Positions 18,305 through 26,086 of a stretch of 64,000 bases of DNA are shown here, in pieces. The stretch is from VFMC01 sp050248155 (GTDB taxonomy: Bacteria; Actinomycetota; Acidimicrobiia; Acidimicrobiales; Ilumatobacteraceae). Position 1 is the first letter of the stretch, and each line of letters starts with the position of its first letter. The stretch lies in contig JBFWSW010000006.1 of NCBI GenBank assembly GCA_050248155.1, forward strand, positions 1 through 64,000, written 5' to 3'. The notes under the pieces are model-generated. The model was not told the DNA's origin and did not search any database. It worked only from the letters and a program-made list of their open reading frames with translations. The position numbers and the translations under genes are program-made.

Positions 18305-20242
18305 ATGCGCTCGGCCCAGCCTGAGCTCGATCTCGTGGGTGTCGACGCCGTTCGCGACGCGCTCGAGCGCGCCGTCGAGGCGCTCTTCGCCGCGCAGGAC
18401 GAGGCCGGCTGGTGGAAGGGTGAGCTCGAGACCAACGTCACGATGGACGCCGAGGACCTCTTCCTGCGCGAGTTCCTCGGCGTCCGCACACCCGATCTCA
18501 CCGCCGCGGCCGCCAACTGGATCCGCAGCAACCAGCGCAACGACGGCACGTGGTCGAACTTCTACGGTGGCCCACCCAACCTCTCGACGACCGTCGAGGC
18601 GTACTGGGCGTTGCGGCTCGCCGGTGACCCGGCCGGTGCCCGCCACATGGCGCTCGCCGCCGAGTACGTCCGCGACGCGGGCGGGCTCGAGCGCACGCGC
18701 GTGTTCACCCGGATCTGGATGGCGCTGTTCGGCCTCTGGCACTGGGACGACCTCCCCGCGATGCCGCCCGAGGTGATCCTGCTCCCCCGGTGGGCACCGC
18801 TGAACATCTACGACTTCGCCTGCTGGGCCCGCCAGACCATCGTGCCGCTGACGATCGTGGGCGCACATCGGCCGGTCCACGACACCGCCGTCGATCTCGA
18901 CGAGCTGCGCACGGGCCGCACGCGGCCCGAGCTCGAGCCGAGGCCGGCGGGCTCGACCGGCCGACGCTTCCAGCAGCTCGACCGGGTGCTGCACCGGTAC
19001 GAGCGCCATCCGTTGCGGCCATTGCGTCGACTGGCGATGAGCCGAGCCGAGCGGTGGATCCTGGCTCGGCAGGAGGCCGACGGCAGCTGGGGCGGCATCC
19101 AACCGCCGTGGGTGTACTCGATGATGGCCCTCCACCTCCAGGGGTACCGGCTCGACCATCCGGTCATGCAGGCTGCGTTCGACGGTCTCGACCGCTTCTC
19201 CATCTGGGAGCCCGACCGCTCGATGCGCCGGCTCGAGGCGTGCCAGTCCCCCGTCTGGGACACGGCACTCGCGGCCGTGGCGCTGGTCGATGCCGGCGTC
19301 GACGCGGCCGACCCACGCCTCGCTCGGGCCGGTCGGTGGCTGGTCGACGAGGAGGTGCGCGTCCGCGGCGACTGGAGCGTGCAGCGTCCTCACCTCGCGC
19401 CGGGCGGTTGGGCCTTCGAGTTCGCCAACGACAACTACCCCGACATCGACGACACGGCCGAGGTGGTCCTCGCGCTCGACCGACTGCGTGACACCGATCG
19501 CGGCCGCATCGACGGTGCCGTCGAGCGCGGTGTGCGCTGGCTGAACGGGATGCAGAGCTCGTCGGGCGGGTATGGGGCGTTCGATGCCGACAACGACAGC
19601 CCCCTGCCGCCGCAGCTCCCGTTCTGCGACTTCGGGGCCGTCATCGACCCTCCCTCGGCCGACGTCACGGCGCACGTGGTCGAGATGATGGGCCACCTGA
19701 TCGATGTCGACCGCGGCGACACGGTCGACCGGGCCGTGATGCACCGAGCGATCGAGTGGCTGTCGCGCGAGCAACGTCCCGATGGCTCGTGGTTCGGGCG
19801 CTGGGGCGCCAACCACCTGTACGGAACGGGTGCCGCGGTACCCGCCCTCATCGCGGCCGGCGTCAGTCGCGAGGACGACCGGGTCGAGCGCGCGGTGTCG
19901 TGGCTCGAGGCGGTGCAGAACGAGGACGGCGGCTGGGGCGAGGACCTCCGCTCGTACGCCGACGACTCGTGGATCGGCACGGGCGCCTCGACACCATCGC
20001 AGACCGCCTGGGCGCTGCTCGCGTTGATCGCTGCGCACCGCTTGGGTGACGCAGCGCGTCGAGGGGTGACGTGGCTGGTCGAGAACCAGCGCGCCGACGG
20101 ATCGTGGGACGAGCCCTACTTCACCGGAACGGGGTTCCCGCGCGACTTCTACATCAACTACCACCTGTACCGACTGGTCTTCCCGGTCACCGCGTTGGGC
20201 CGATACCTGCGCGCGCTCGAAGGAGGTGACACCCGTGCCTGA
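18305..20242 (+). CDS. shc: Squalene-hopene cyclase
   Basis: A 645-residue monotopic membrane cyclase that converts squalene to hopene and hopanol. The protonating DxDD motif is D380-I381-D382-D383 within NYPDIDDTAEV. Multiple QW-type repeats are visible, for example ARQEADGSWGG, NEDGGWGED and ENQRADGSWDE. The conserved FYINYHLYRLVFPVTALGRY block ends the catalytic domain. Length fits bacterial enzymes (about 630-680). ATG 18305 follows the prenyl synthase stop by 1 nt, and the 3' end overlaps the HpnG-IspH gene by 8 nt. No essential motif is lost, so the enzyme should be active. Confidence 0.95.
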   Translation: MRSAQPELDLVGVDAVRDALERAVEALFAAQDEAGWWKGELETNVTMDAEDLFLREFLGVRTPDLTAAAANWIRSNQRNDGTWSNFYGGPPNLSTTVEAYWALRLAGDPAGARHMALAAEYVRDAGGLERTRVFTRIWMALFGLWHWDDLPAMPPEVILLPRWAPLNIYDFACWARQTIVPLTIVGAHRPVHDTAVDLDELRTGRTRPELEPRPAGSTGRRFQQLDRVLHRYERHPLRPLRRLAMSRAERWILARQEADGSWGGIQPPWVYSMMALHLQGYRLDHPVMQAAFDGLDRFSIWEPDRSMRRLEACQSPVWDTALAAVALVDAGVDAADPRLARAGRWLVDEEVRVRGDWSVQRPHLAPGGWAFEFANDNYPDIDDTAEVVLALDRLRDTDRGRIDGAVERGVRWLNGMQSSSGGYGAFDADNDSPLPPQLPFCDFGAVIDPPSADVTAHVVEMMGHLIDVDRGDTVDRAVMHRAIEWLSREQRPDGSWFGRWGANHLYGTGAAVPALIAAGVSREDDRVERAVSWLEAVQNEDGGWGEDLRSYADDSWIGTGASTPSQTAWALLALIAAHRLGDAARRGVTWLVENQRADGSWDEPYFTGTGFPRDFYINYHLYRLVFPVTALGRYLRALEGGDTRA

Positions 20243-21761
20243 CGACGAACTGTGCGTCCTCGCACCGTTGCGAGTGGAAGCCGCGGCCGCGCGCCGCGGT
20301 GCCCGGCGAGCCGACGTGCACCGCACCGGCATGGGCCGGCGGCGATCCGAGCATGCCGCCCGGCGACTCGCGGCTCGGCTGGCGTGGCACGAGCCGGTGG
20401 CGATCGTCGGCGTGTGCGGCGCGATCGACCCGAACCTCCGACCGGGTGACGTCGTGGTTGCGTCCGAGTTGCGCTCGAGCGACGGGACGGTGCGCCTCCC
20501 CCTTCCCGCTGCACCGCTGCTCGCGCGTGAGGTCGCTGCGCTCGGCCTGCCCGTGCATTGCGGACCGTTGGTGACGAGCGAGCGCCTGGCGACGGGCACC
20601 ACGCGCACCGACCTCGCTGCCGACGGCGCGGTCGCGGTCGACATGGAGTCGGCATGGCTCGCCGCCGGGGTGTCCACCGACGAGCGGCCACGACCGCTCG
20701 CCGTCGTGCGGATCGTGCTCGACACGCCGTCGCACCGGCTCGCGTCGCCCGGCACCCTTCGCCGCCTCCGGCTGGCGCGTCGCCGCATCTCGAGCGTGAT
20801 GCCGGCGGTCGAGCGTTGGGGGCAGGTGACGGGCCCACGGCAGGTGCTGCTCGCCAGCCCACGCTCGTTCTGCGCGGGGGTCGAGCGAGCGATCGAGATC
20901 GTCGAGCGCGCCCTCGATCGCTTCCGACCGCCCGTCTACGTCCGCCGCCAGATCGTCCACAACACACACGTCGTGCGGGGCCTCGAAGCGCGAGGCGCCG
21001 TGTTCGTCCACGAGGTCGACGACGTGCCGCCCGGGTCGGTCGTCGTCCTGGCAGCCCACGGTGTCGCGCCGGAGGTGCGCGAGGCAGCCGAGCGGCGAGA
21101 TCTCACCGTCATCGACGCAACCTGTCCCCTCGTGGCCAAGGTGCACTCCGAGGCACGGCGGTTCGTCGCTCGTGACTACGACGTCGTCCTCATCGGGCAC
21201 GAGGGTCACGAAGAGGTCGAGGGCACCGTGGGTGAGGCCCCCGATCGCATCACGCTCGTCGGGTCGATCGACGAGATCGACCGGCTGCACGTGCGCGACC
21301 CCGAGCGGGTGGCCTACCTCACGCAGACCACGCTCGCCGTCGACGAGGCAGCCACGATCGTCGACCACCTCAGGTCTCGCTACCCATCGCTGGTCGGGCC
21401 ACGCAGCGAGGACATCTGCTACGCCACGCAGAACCGGCAAGAGGCTGTCGCCGCCGTGGCTCCCGACGTCGACCTCATGCTCGTGGTCGGATCCCAGAAC
21501 TCGTCGAACTCGCTCCGTCTGGCAGAGGTCGCCGCGCGCTCCGGTGCGACCGCCCATCTCGTCGACGGATGTGAGGACATCGCGCTCGAATGGCTCGACG
21601 GCGTCGCCGCAGTGGGGATCACCGCCGGCGCATCGGCGCCCGAGTGGAAGGTGCGCGAGGTCGTCGCGGCGATCGGTGGGCTGGGGCCGATCGCGGTCGA
21701 GGAGCGGATCGAGCACGTCGAATCGGTGGCGTTCGCGCTGCCGGCGGAGGTCAGACCATGA
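20235..21761 (+). CDS. hpnG-ispH: Fusion protein: hopanoid phosphorylase/nucleosidase HpnG + 4-hydroxy-3-methylbut-2-enyl diphosphate reductase IspH
   Basis: One 508-residue frame with two recognisable enzymes. Residues 1 to about 195 are a nucleoside phosphorylase-like HpnG domain, with VGVCGAIDPNLRPGDVVVAS and the VAVDMESAW motif. HpnG releases adenine from adenosylhopane. From about residue 202 the protein is IspH/LytB, with the three Fe-S cysteines Cys213 (SFCAGVERAI), Cys297 (DATCPLVAKVH) and Cys395 (ICYATQNRQ). Their spacings of 84 and 98 residues are close to E. coli IspH (84 and 101). GTG 20235 has AGGAGGTGA upstream and overlaps the cyclase stop by 8 nt. The end overlaps hpnH by 4 nt. 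The fusion is continuous with normal coding composition, so it does not look like an assembly error. Confidence 0.92.
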   Translation: MPDDELCVLAPLRVEAAAARRGARRADVHRTGMGRRRSEHAARRLAARLAWHEPVAIVGVCGAIDPNLRPGDVVVASELRSSDGTVRLPLPAAPLLAREVAALGLPVHCGPLVTSERLATGTTRTDLAADGAVAVDMESAWLAAGVSTDERPRPLAVVRIVLDTPSHRLASPGTLRRLRLARRRISSVMPAVERWGQVTGPRQVLLASPRSFCAGVERAIEIVERALDRFRPPVYVRRQIVHNTHVVRGLEARGAVFVHEVDDVPPGSVVVLAAHGVAPEVREAAERRDLTVIDATCPLVAKVHSEARRFVARDYDVVLIGHEGHEEVEGTVGEAPDRITLVGSIDEIDRLHVRDPERVAYLTQTTLAVDEAATIVDHLRSRYPSLVGPRSEDICYATQNRQEAVAAVAPDVDLMLVVGSQNSSNSLRLAEVAARSGATAHLVDGCEDIALEWLDGVAAVGITAGASAPEWKVREVVAAIGGLGPIAVEERIEHVESVAFALPAEVRP

Positions 21762-22762
21762 GCATCCCCACCCGACAAGCCGTTCGCATCGGCGCCTACC
21801 TCGTGAAGAACAAGGTTCTCCGCCGCAAGCACTACCCGCTGATCGTCGAGATGGAGCCGCTGTTCGCCTGCAACCTCGAGTGCCCGGGCTGCGGCAAGAT
21901 CCAGCACCCGACCGAGGTGCTGCGTCAGCGAGTCAGCGTCGAGCAGGCCATCGCCGCGATGGAGGAGTGCGGCGCGCCGATGATCTCGATCGCGGGTGGC
22001 GAGCCGCTCCTGCACCCCGACATCGATCGCATGGTGCGCGAGCTCGTGGCGCGCCGCAAGTTCGTCTACCTGTGCACCAACGGTGTGTTGCTGAAGCGCA
22101 AGCTGCACCTCTTCGAACCGTCGCCCTACTTCTCGTTCGCGGTGCACATCGACGGGTTGCGTGAGCGTCACGACGAGGCAGTCGCGCGCGAGGGCGTGTT
22201 CGACCAGGCGATCGATGCCATCCGGGAGGCCAAGTCCCGCGGCTTCCGCGTCACCACGAACACCACGTTCTTCAACACCGACACGCCCGAGACGGTGCGC
22301 GGGGTGCTCGACTTCCTCAACGACGAGCTCGAGGTCGACGCGATGATGATCTCGCCCGGATACGCGTACGAGAAGGCTCCCGATCAGGAGCACTTCCTCC
22401 CCACCGAGCAGACCACCGAGCTGTTCCGTGCCGCGTTCGCGGACGGGCGTCGCAAGCGCTGGCGACTCAACCACTCCCCGCTGTTCCTCGACTTCCTCGA
22501 GGGCAAGGCCGACCTGCGCTGCACACCCTGGGGGATCCCGAGCTACTCGGTGTTCGGCTGGCAGCGCCCCTGCTACCTGCTGGGCGACGGCTACGTCGAG
22601 ACGTATCGCGAGCTCGTCGAGACGACCGACTGGGACACGTACGGTCGTGGTCGCGACCCGCGCTGCGCCAACTGCATGGCGCACTGCGGCTACGAGCCGT
22701 CGGCCGTCATCGCCACCATGGGCTCGCTGCGACAGTCGATCCGGGCCGCTGTCTCGGGCTGA
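21758..22762 (+). CDS. hpnH: Radical SAM adenosylhopane synthase
   Basis: A 334-residue radical SAM enzyme that joins a 5'-deoxyadenosyl group to diploptene, the first step of C35 bacteriohopanepolyol side-chain synthesis. The [4Fe-4S] motif is C38-x3-C42-x2-C45 in FACNLECPGCGK. The SAM-binding GGEPLLHPD motif follows. A C-terminal Cys cluster (CANCMAHCGYEP) belongs to the HpnH SPASM-like tail. ATG 21758 overlaps the HpnG-IspH stop. It is the last gene of the operon: downstream lies a short hairpin and then the convergent phytase gene, so side-chain tailoring genes are not in this window. Confidence 0.94.
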   Translation: MSIPTRQAVRIGAYLVKNKVLRRKHYPLIVEMEPLFACNLECPGCGKIQHPTEVLRQRVSVEQAIAAMEECGAPMISIAGGEPLLHPDIDRMVRELVARRKFVYLCTNGVLLKRKLHLFEPSPYFSFAVHIDGLRERHDEAVAREGVFDQAIDAIREAKSRGFRVTTNTTFFNTDTPETVRGVLDFLNDELEVDAMMISPGYAYEKAPDQEHFLPTEQTTELFRAAFADGRRKRWRLNHSPLFLDFLEGKADLRCTPWGIPSYSVFGWQRPCYLLGDGYVETYRELVETTDWDTYGRGRDPRCANCMAHCGYEPSAVIATMGSLRQSIRAAVSG

Positions 22763-22776
22763 CGTCCGAGCGGACG
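22763..22776. terminator. Candidate hairpin after hpnH
   Basis: CGTCCGAGCGGACG directly follows the hpnH stop and can form a short stem of five or six G-C-rich pairs. It lies in the 39-nt gap between the convergent hpnH and phytase genes. No T-tract follows in either direction, so it is only a weak candidate terminator. Confidence 0.3.
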
Positions 22777-22801
22777 AGCGGCGTCACGGCGACCTGCCGA
22801 G

Positions 22802-24805
22802 TCACGCTCCCGCGAGCACGATGCTCCACATGTGCGCGCTCGACGCGTTGGCGGCACCGGTGGCGTTCAACCCGCCGTACGATCCGGTCGGCACCGGCCC
22901 ACCGCTGTCGGCGACGAGCCCGACGACGCGACCCGATCCGGACTGGGTGCTGTTCGACCGGACCTGCACCCCGCTCGGCGCGGTGAGGGTCGTCGTGGAG
23001 GAGTCCTTGTGCGTCCAGTACGACACGACCCAGCTGCCGGCGCGGGAGATGGAGACCGTCGGCGTCGCGTGAGTGCGTCCAGACGTGGACGTGGCAGTGG
23101 CGAAGGCGGCGACGGGCGAGGAGGTGGACACGCCGCGGTAGGCGGCGACCACGAAGTTGGCCTTCGTCATCGACGAGATGGTCACGCGCACCGCCCGTCC
23201 TGCGTCGGCTGACGTCGCGGTCCTGCGCCAGACGGCCGATCGGCCCGACCCTGCGGCCAGCGACGACAGCTGGGTCCACCCGGTCACGCCGGTCGGAGAG
23301 CCGATCGTGCCCGTGGTGTTCGTCGCGATCAGCAGCAACATGGTGTCGCCGGCACGCACCGAGGACGGGATCGTGACGGTGTGCGTGCGGGCGTTGGCGT
23401 TGCTGACCGCCCGGTCGACGAAACTGATCGACGACGCCGGCGGCGTGGTCGTCGTCGTGGTCGTGCTGGTGGTGGTGGTCGTCGTCGTGGTCGACGTGCT
23501 GGTGGTCGTCGTCGACGGCGTCGTCGTGGTCGTCGTCGATGTGGTCGAGGTGCTCGTCGACGACGTGCTCGACGAGGTGGACGTGTCCTCGGGGACCTCG
23601 GTCGTCGAGGTCGTCGACGACTCGTCGGGAGGGTCGGTGGTGGTGGTCGTCGAGCTGGTCGGGGGCTGGGCGCCGGCCAGGCCGACGACACGCTCGAGGG
23701 GCACGAGCTTGAAGTTCTGGTTGCCCGGCGCCGGAGCCGTGTTCGCGTTGTCCTGGCAGACGAACACGCCGAACGGGAACGCCGGCCCGAGGTCGGCGGC
23801 CAGGGCATCGATGCCGTCCGTTCGGCCGCAGTTGTCGGTGAGCTCACCGGCTTCGACCTGGAAGCTGCGCACGAACGCGTTGCCGTCCTGGCGTTCGTAC
23901 ACCATCACCGAGTTGAGCTCGTCCGACGCTGCTTGCGAGGACGCCATGAGGTAGCCGGTGCCACCGGGCTGGTACACGATGGTCAGGCCCTCGACATCGG
24001 GGAGGATGTGCCCACCGCGCTCGACCGTGGTGTCGACCAGGGTGCGATCACCTGTTCCGACGGGCGCGTCGGGCTCGGCCGAGTACTTCCAGATGCCCGT
24101 GCCCTCCTCGCTGATGTAGAAGTGACCGAGCTCGTCGTCGGCGACGCACCCCTCCGTCTCCGAACCGATCGCCCAGTCGCGGCGCAGCGTGCCCTCGACG
24201 CGGCCGTCGCCGTCGTTGTCGGTGAGCTCGTACTGCGCGACGTGGCCGGCCCGCGAGTTGACGAAGGTGTACATGCGGCCCGTCGTCGGGCTGCGGTAGA
24301 GGCACAGCCCCTCACCCCCGGTCGGCACAGGGATCGAACCGGTCGACGTGTCGGTGATGTTCGTGAGCGTTCGCGTCCCCGGGTTGACGCGGAACACGCG
24401 GATGCCGCTGCGCCACACGACGGCGAGGTCGGCGGGACCCGTGCCCGTGACGAAGCCGCGTCGGACGTCGACGTTGCCGAAGAAGCCGCCGGTGATGCGC
24501 TGGATGCGGTGCCCGTCGAGGCCGTACACCTCGAGGGTGCCCTTCTTGTTGTTGCCGATCACGACCGAGCGTGACGGGTTCGCCTGGTCGTACCAGATCG
24601 CCGCGTCGTCGGCAGCGTCGCCGCTTTCGAGCACCGGATCGGTCTCGACGGTCGCCTGGGCGTTGCCGGTCGGCTGGTCGATCGCTGCGGCATGGGGTGG
24701 GCCGGGCACGGGCGTCAGCTGCAGGGTCACCGCGATCGTGGTGAGCACCACGATCAGGCCGACGGCGACGCGCGCACCCGAAGGCGCCGATGACGGTTCC
24801 GGCAT
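22802..24805 (-). CDS. Secreted phytase-like (beta-propeller) protein with Thr/Ser linker and C-terminal beta domain
   Basis: A 667-residue extracellular protein. An N-terminal signal anchor (GLIVVLTTIAVTLQL) is followed by a domain of about 350 residues matching beta-propeller phytases. Typical segments are DAADDAAIWYD, IGNNKKGTLEVYGLDG, GGEGLCLYR and FYISEEGTGIWKY, with acidic Ca-binding runs such as TDNDGDGR. Residues about 379-456 form a Thr/Ser-rich linker. A C-terminal domain of roughly 200 residues follows (SISFVDRAVSNANARTHTV), a predicted beta-sandwich of unassigned function. The catalytic domain would hydrolyse phytate or other phosphomonoesters outside the cell. It is convergent with hpnH and follows the Nudix gene on the same strand. 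Confidence 0.85.
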   Translation of the reverse strand: MPEPSSAPSGARVAVGLIVVLTTIAVTLQLTPVPGPPHAAAIDQPTGNAQATVETDPVLESGDAADDAAIWYDQANPSRSVVIGNNKKGTLEVYGLDGHRIQRITGGFFGNVDVRRGFVTGTGPADLAVVWRSGIRVFRVNPGTRTLTNITDTSTGSIPVPTGGEGLCLYRSPTTGRMYTFVNSRAGHVAQYELTDNDGDGRVEGTLRRDWAIGSETEGCVADDELGHFYISEEGTGIWKYSAEPDAPVGTGDRTLVDTTVERGGHILPDVEGLTIVYQPGGTGYLMASSQAASDELNSVMVYERQDGNAFVRSFQVEAGELTDNCGRTDGIDALAADLGPAFPFGVFVCQDNANTAPAPGNQNFKLVPLERVVGLAGAQPPTSSTTTTTDPPDESSTTSTTEVPEDTSTSSSTSSTSTSTTSTTTTTTPSTTTTSTSTTTTTTTTSTTTTTTTPPASSISFVDRAVSNANARTHTVTIPSSVRAGDTMLLLIATNTTGTIGSPTGVTGWTQLSSLAAGSGRSAVWRRTATSADAGRAVRVTISSMTKANFVVAAYRGVSTSSPVAAFATATSTSGRTHATPTVSISRAGSWVVSYWTHKDSSTTTLTAPSGVQVRSNSTQSGSGRVVGLVADSGGPVPTGSYGGLNATGAANASSAHMWSIVLAGA
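23437..23670 (-). repeat. Low-complexity Thr/Ser-coding linker in the phytase-like gene
   Basis: The plus strand is a run of GTC, GTG and GTGGTC triplets which the minus strand reads as Thr and Ser codons with a few Pro, Asp and Glu. It encodes the flexible, probably O-glycosylatable linker between the propeller and the C-terminal domain. Such runs are prone to length change by slippage. Confidence 0.8.
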
Positions 24806-24849
24806 GACTGATCTCGATCCGATCGAAGGCGGGATCGCCGATCAAGAGC

Positions 24850-25383
24850 CTAGTCGGCCGGCGACGGCCCGCCTCGTGACACGAGATGGGCCAGTGAGGT
24901 GGCGACCCGGTCGATGTCGGCGGCCCGGGGTTCGGGCAGGTGGCGGAGTGGGAACCACGACGCACGCTGCTCCGCTTCGGACCGGAGCGCAGCCGCTGAC
25001 GGGACCACGCAGACGAACCCGAGGGTCCAGTGCCGAGCACCCGCAACCCTCGCGCAGCCGACCGAGGCGCTCAACGTCACCGGCTGCGCGCGGAGCGGCG
25101 CGTTCAACCCCGTCTCCTCGGCGAGCTCGCGCTGCGCCGCGTCGATCGGTGTCTCACCGGGATCGAGATGCCCGCCGGGGCACGACCATCCGTGCAACCG
25201 GTGGTGCACCAGGACGAGGCCCTCGACGGCTTCGTCGACTGCCCACACGATGGCCGTCACGTGGGCGTCGCCCCAGTCCACCGGACGAGCCAGCTGCGCC
25301 GCGATCTCGTGGCGCGCACCCCCGAGCACGATCGGCACGGACCCGACGAGGCGCGAGACGATCAGCTGCTCGGGCGCGATCAT
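24850..25383 (-). CDS. Nudix hydrolase adjacent to folE
   Basis: A 177-residue Nudix protein. The complete Nudix box GX5EX7REUXEEXGU is present: GHLDPGE, then seven residues, then RELAEETGL. ATG 25383 lies 8 nt after the folE stop on the same strand, so the two are almost certainly one transcript. Because GTP cyclohydrolase I makes dihydroneopterin triphosphate, and a Nudix pyrophosphatase (FolQ) performs the next step in some bacteria, a FolQ role is plausible. General ADP-ribose or NTP hydrolysis is the alternative. Substrate cannot be read from the sequence. Confidence 0.85.
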   Translation of the reverse strand: MIAPEQLIVSRLVGSVPIVLGGARHEIAAQLARPVDWGDAHVTAIVWAVDEAVEGLVLVHHRLHGWSCPGGHLDPGETPIDAAQRELAEETGLNAPLRAQPVTLSASVGCARVAGARHWTLGFVCVVPSAAALRSEAEQRASWFPLRHLPEPRAADIDRVATSLAHLVSRGGPSPAD

Positions 25384-25391
25384 GGGGCGGG

Positions 25392-25991
25392 TCAGCGGCG
25401 GCGAGGTGAGTCGATGAGGCTCAGCGCCTCGGCACGCGCCCGCGGGTCGTCGCGGAAGTGACCGCGGACGGCGGACGTCATCGTCAGCGCGCCGGGCTTC
25501 TTGACGCCGCGGATCGACATGCAGAGGTGCTCGGCTTCGAGCACGACGATGACACCGGCCGGTTCGAGGACGGCTTCCATGGCGGTCGCGATCTCGTTCG
25601 TCAGCCGTTCCTGCACCTGCAGGCGGCTCGCATACCCGTCGACGAGGCGGGCGAGCTTCGACAGCCCGGTGATGCGACCGCTCTTGCCGGGCAGGTAGCC
25701 GACGTGCGCGTGGCCGAGGAACGGGACCATGTGGTGCTCGCACATCGACGAGAACGGGATGTCGCGCACCAGCACGATCTCGTCGTGGTTCGCGTCGAAG
25801 GTCGTGGTCAGGTGGGTGCGCGGATCCTCGTGCATCCCTCGCAGCACCTCGGCGTACATCCGCGCCACTCGCTGCGGCGTGTCGCGGAGGCCGTCGCGGT
25901 CGGGATCTTCACCGACGGCGGCGAGGATCTCGCGCACTGCTGACTCGAGCCGACCGTGGTCGACATCGGACACGTGTGAGGTGGGTGGCAT
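25392..25991 (-). CDS. folE: GTP cyclohydrolase I
   Basis: A 199-residue enzyme that converts GTP to 7,8-dihydroneopterin triphosphate, the entry to folate synthesis. Seen: the zinc-ligand region SSMCEHHMVPFLGHAHVGY (Cys and His), the SGRITGLSKLARLVD block, and EAEHLCMSIRGV with the second zinc Cys. All expected ligands are present and the length is standard. ATG 25991 follows a GGAG-type ribosome site. Upstream is a 95-nt gap after the beta-propeller gene, which may hold the promoter. The Nudix gene lies 8 nt downstream. Confidence 0.94.
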   Translation of the reverse strand: MPPTSHVSDVDHGRLESAVREILAAVGEDPDRDGLRDTPQRVARMYAEVLRGMHEDPRTHLTTTFDANHDEIVLVRDIPFSSMCEHHMVPFLGHAHVGYLPGKSGRITGLSKLARLVDGYASRLQVQERLTNEIATAMEAVLEPAGVIVVLEAEHLCMSIRGVKKPGALTMTSAVRGHFRDDPRARAEALSLIDSPRRR

Positions 25992-26086
25992 CTGGCTGCT
26001 CCGGGGGCGGGAGGGCGACGCGGCGTCGTCGGGTCCCCTCCTTTCTAACCTCTGCGGCGGCGACGTCCCATTCGTCGGCACCGGGG

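Noticed and set aside
17996..20788. 930-codon minus-strand frame opposite the squalene-hopene cyclase
   Set aside because: The plus-strand cyclase has QW repeats and DIDD; the antisense reading is a GC-driven artefact.
23437..23670. GTC/GTG-rich stretch as a microsatellite or CRISPR
   Set aside because: It is in frame and encodes a Thr/Ser linker in a secreted protein.
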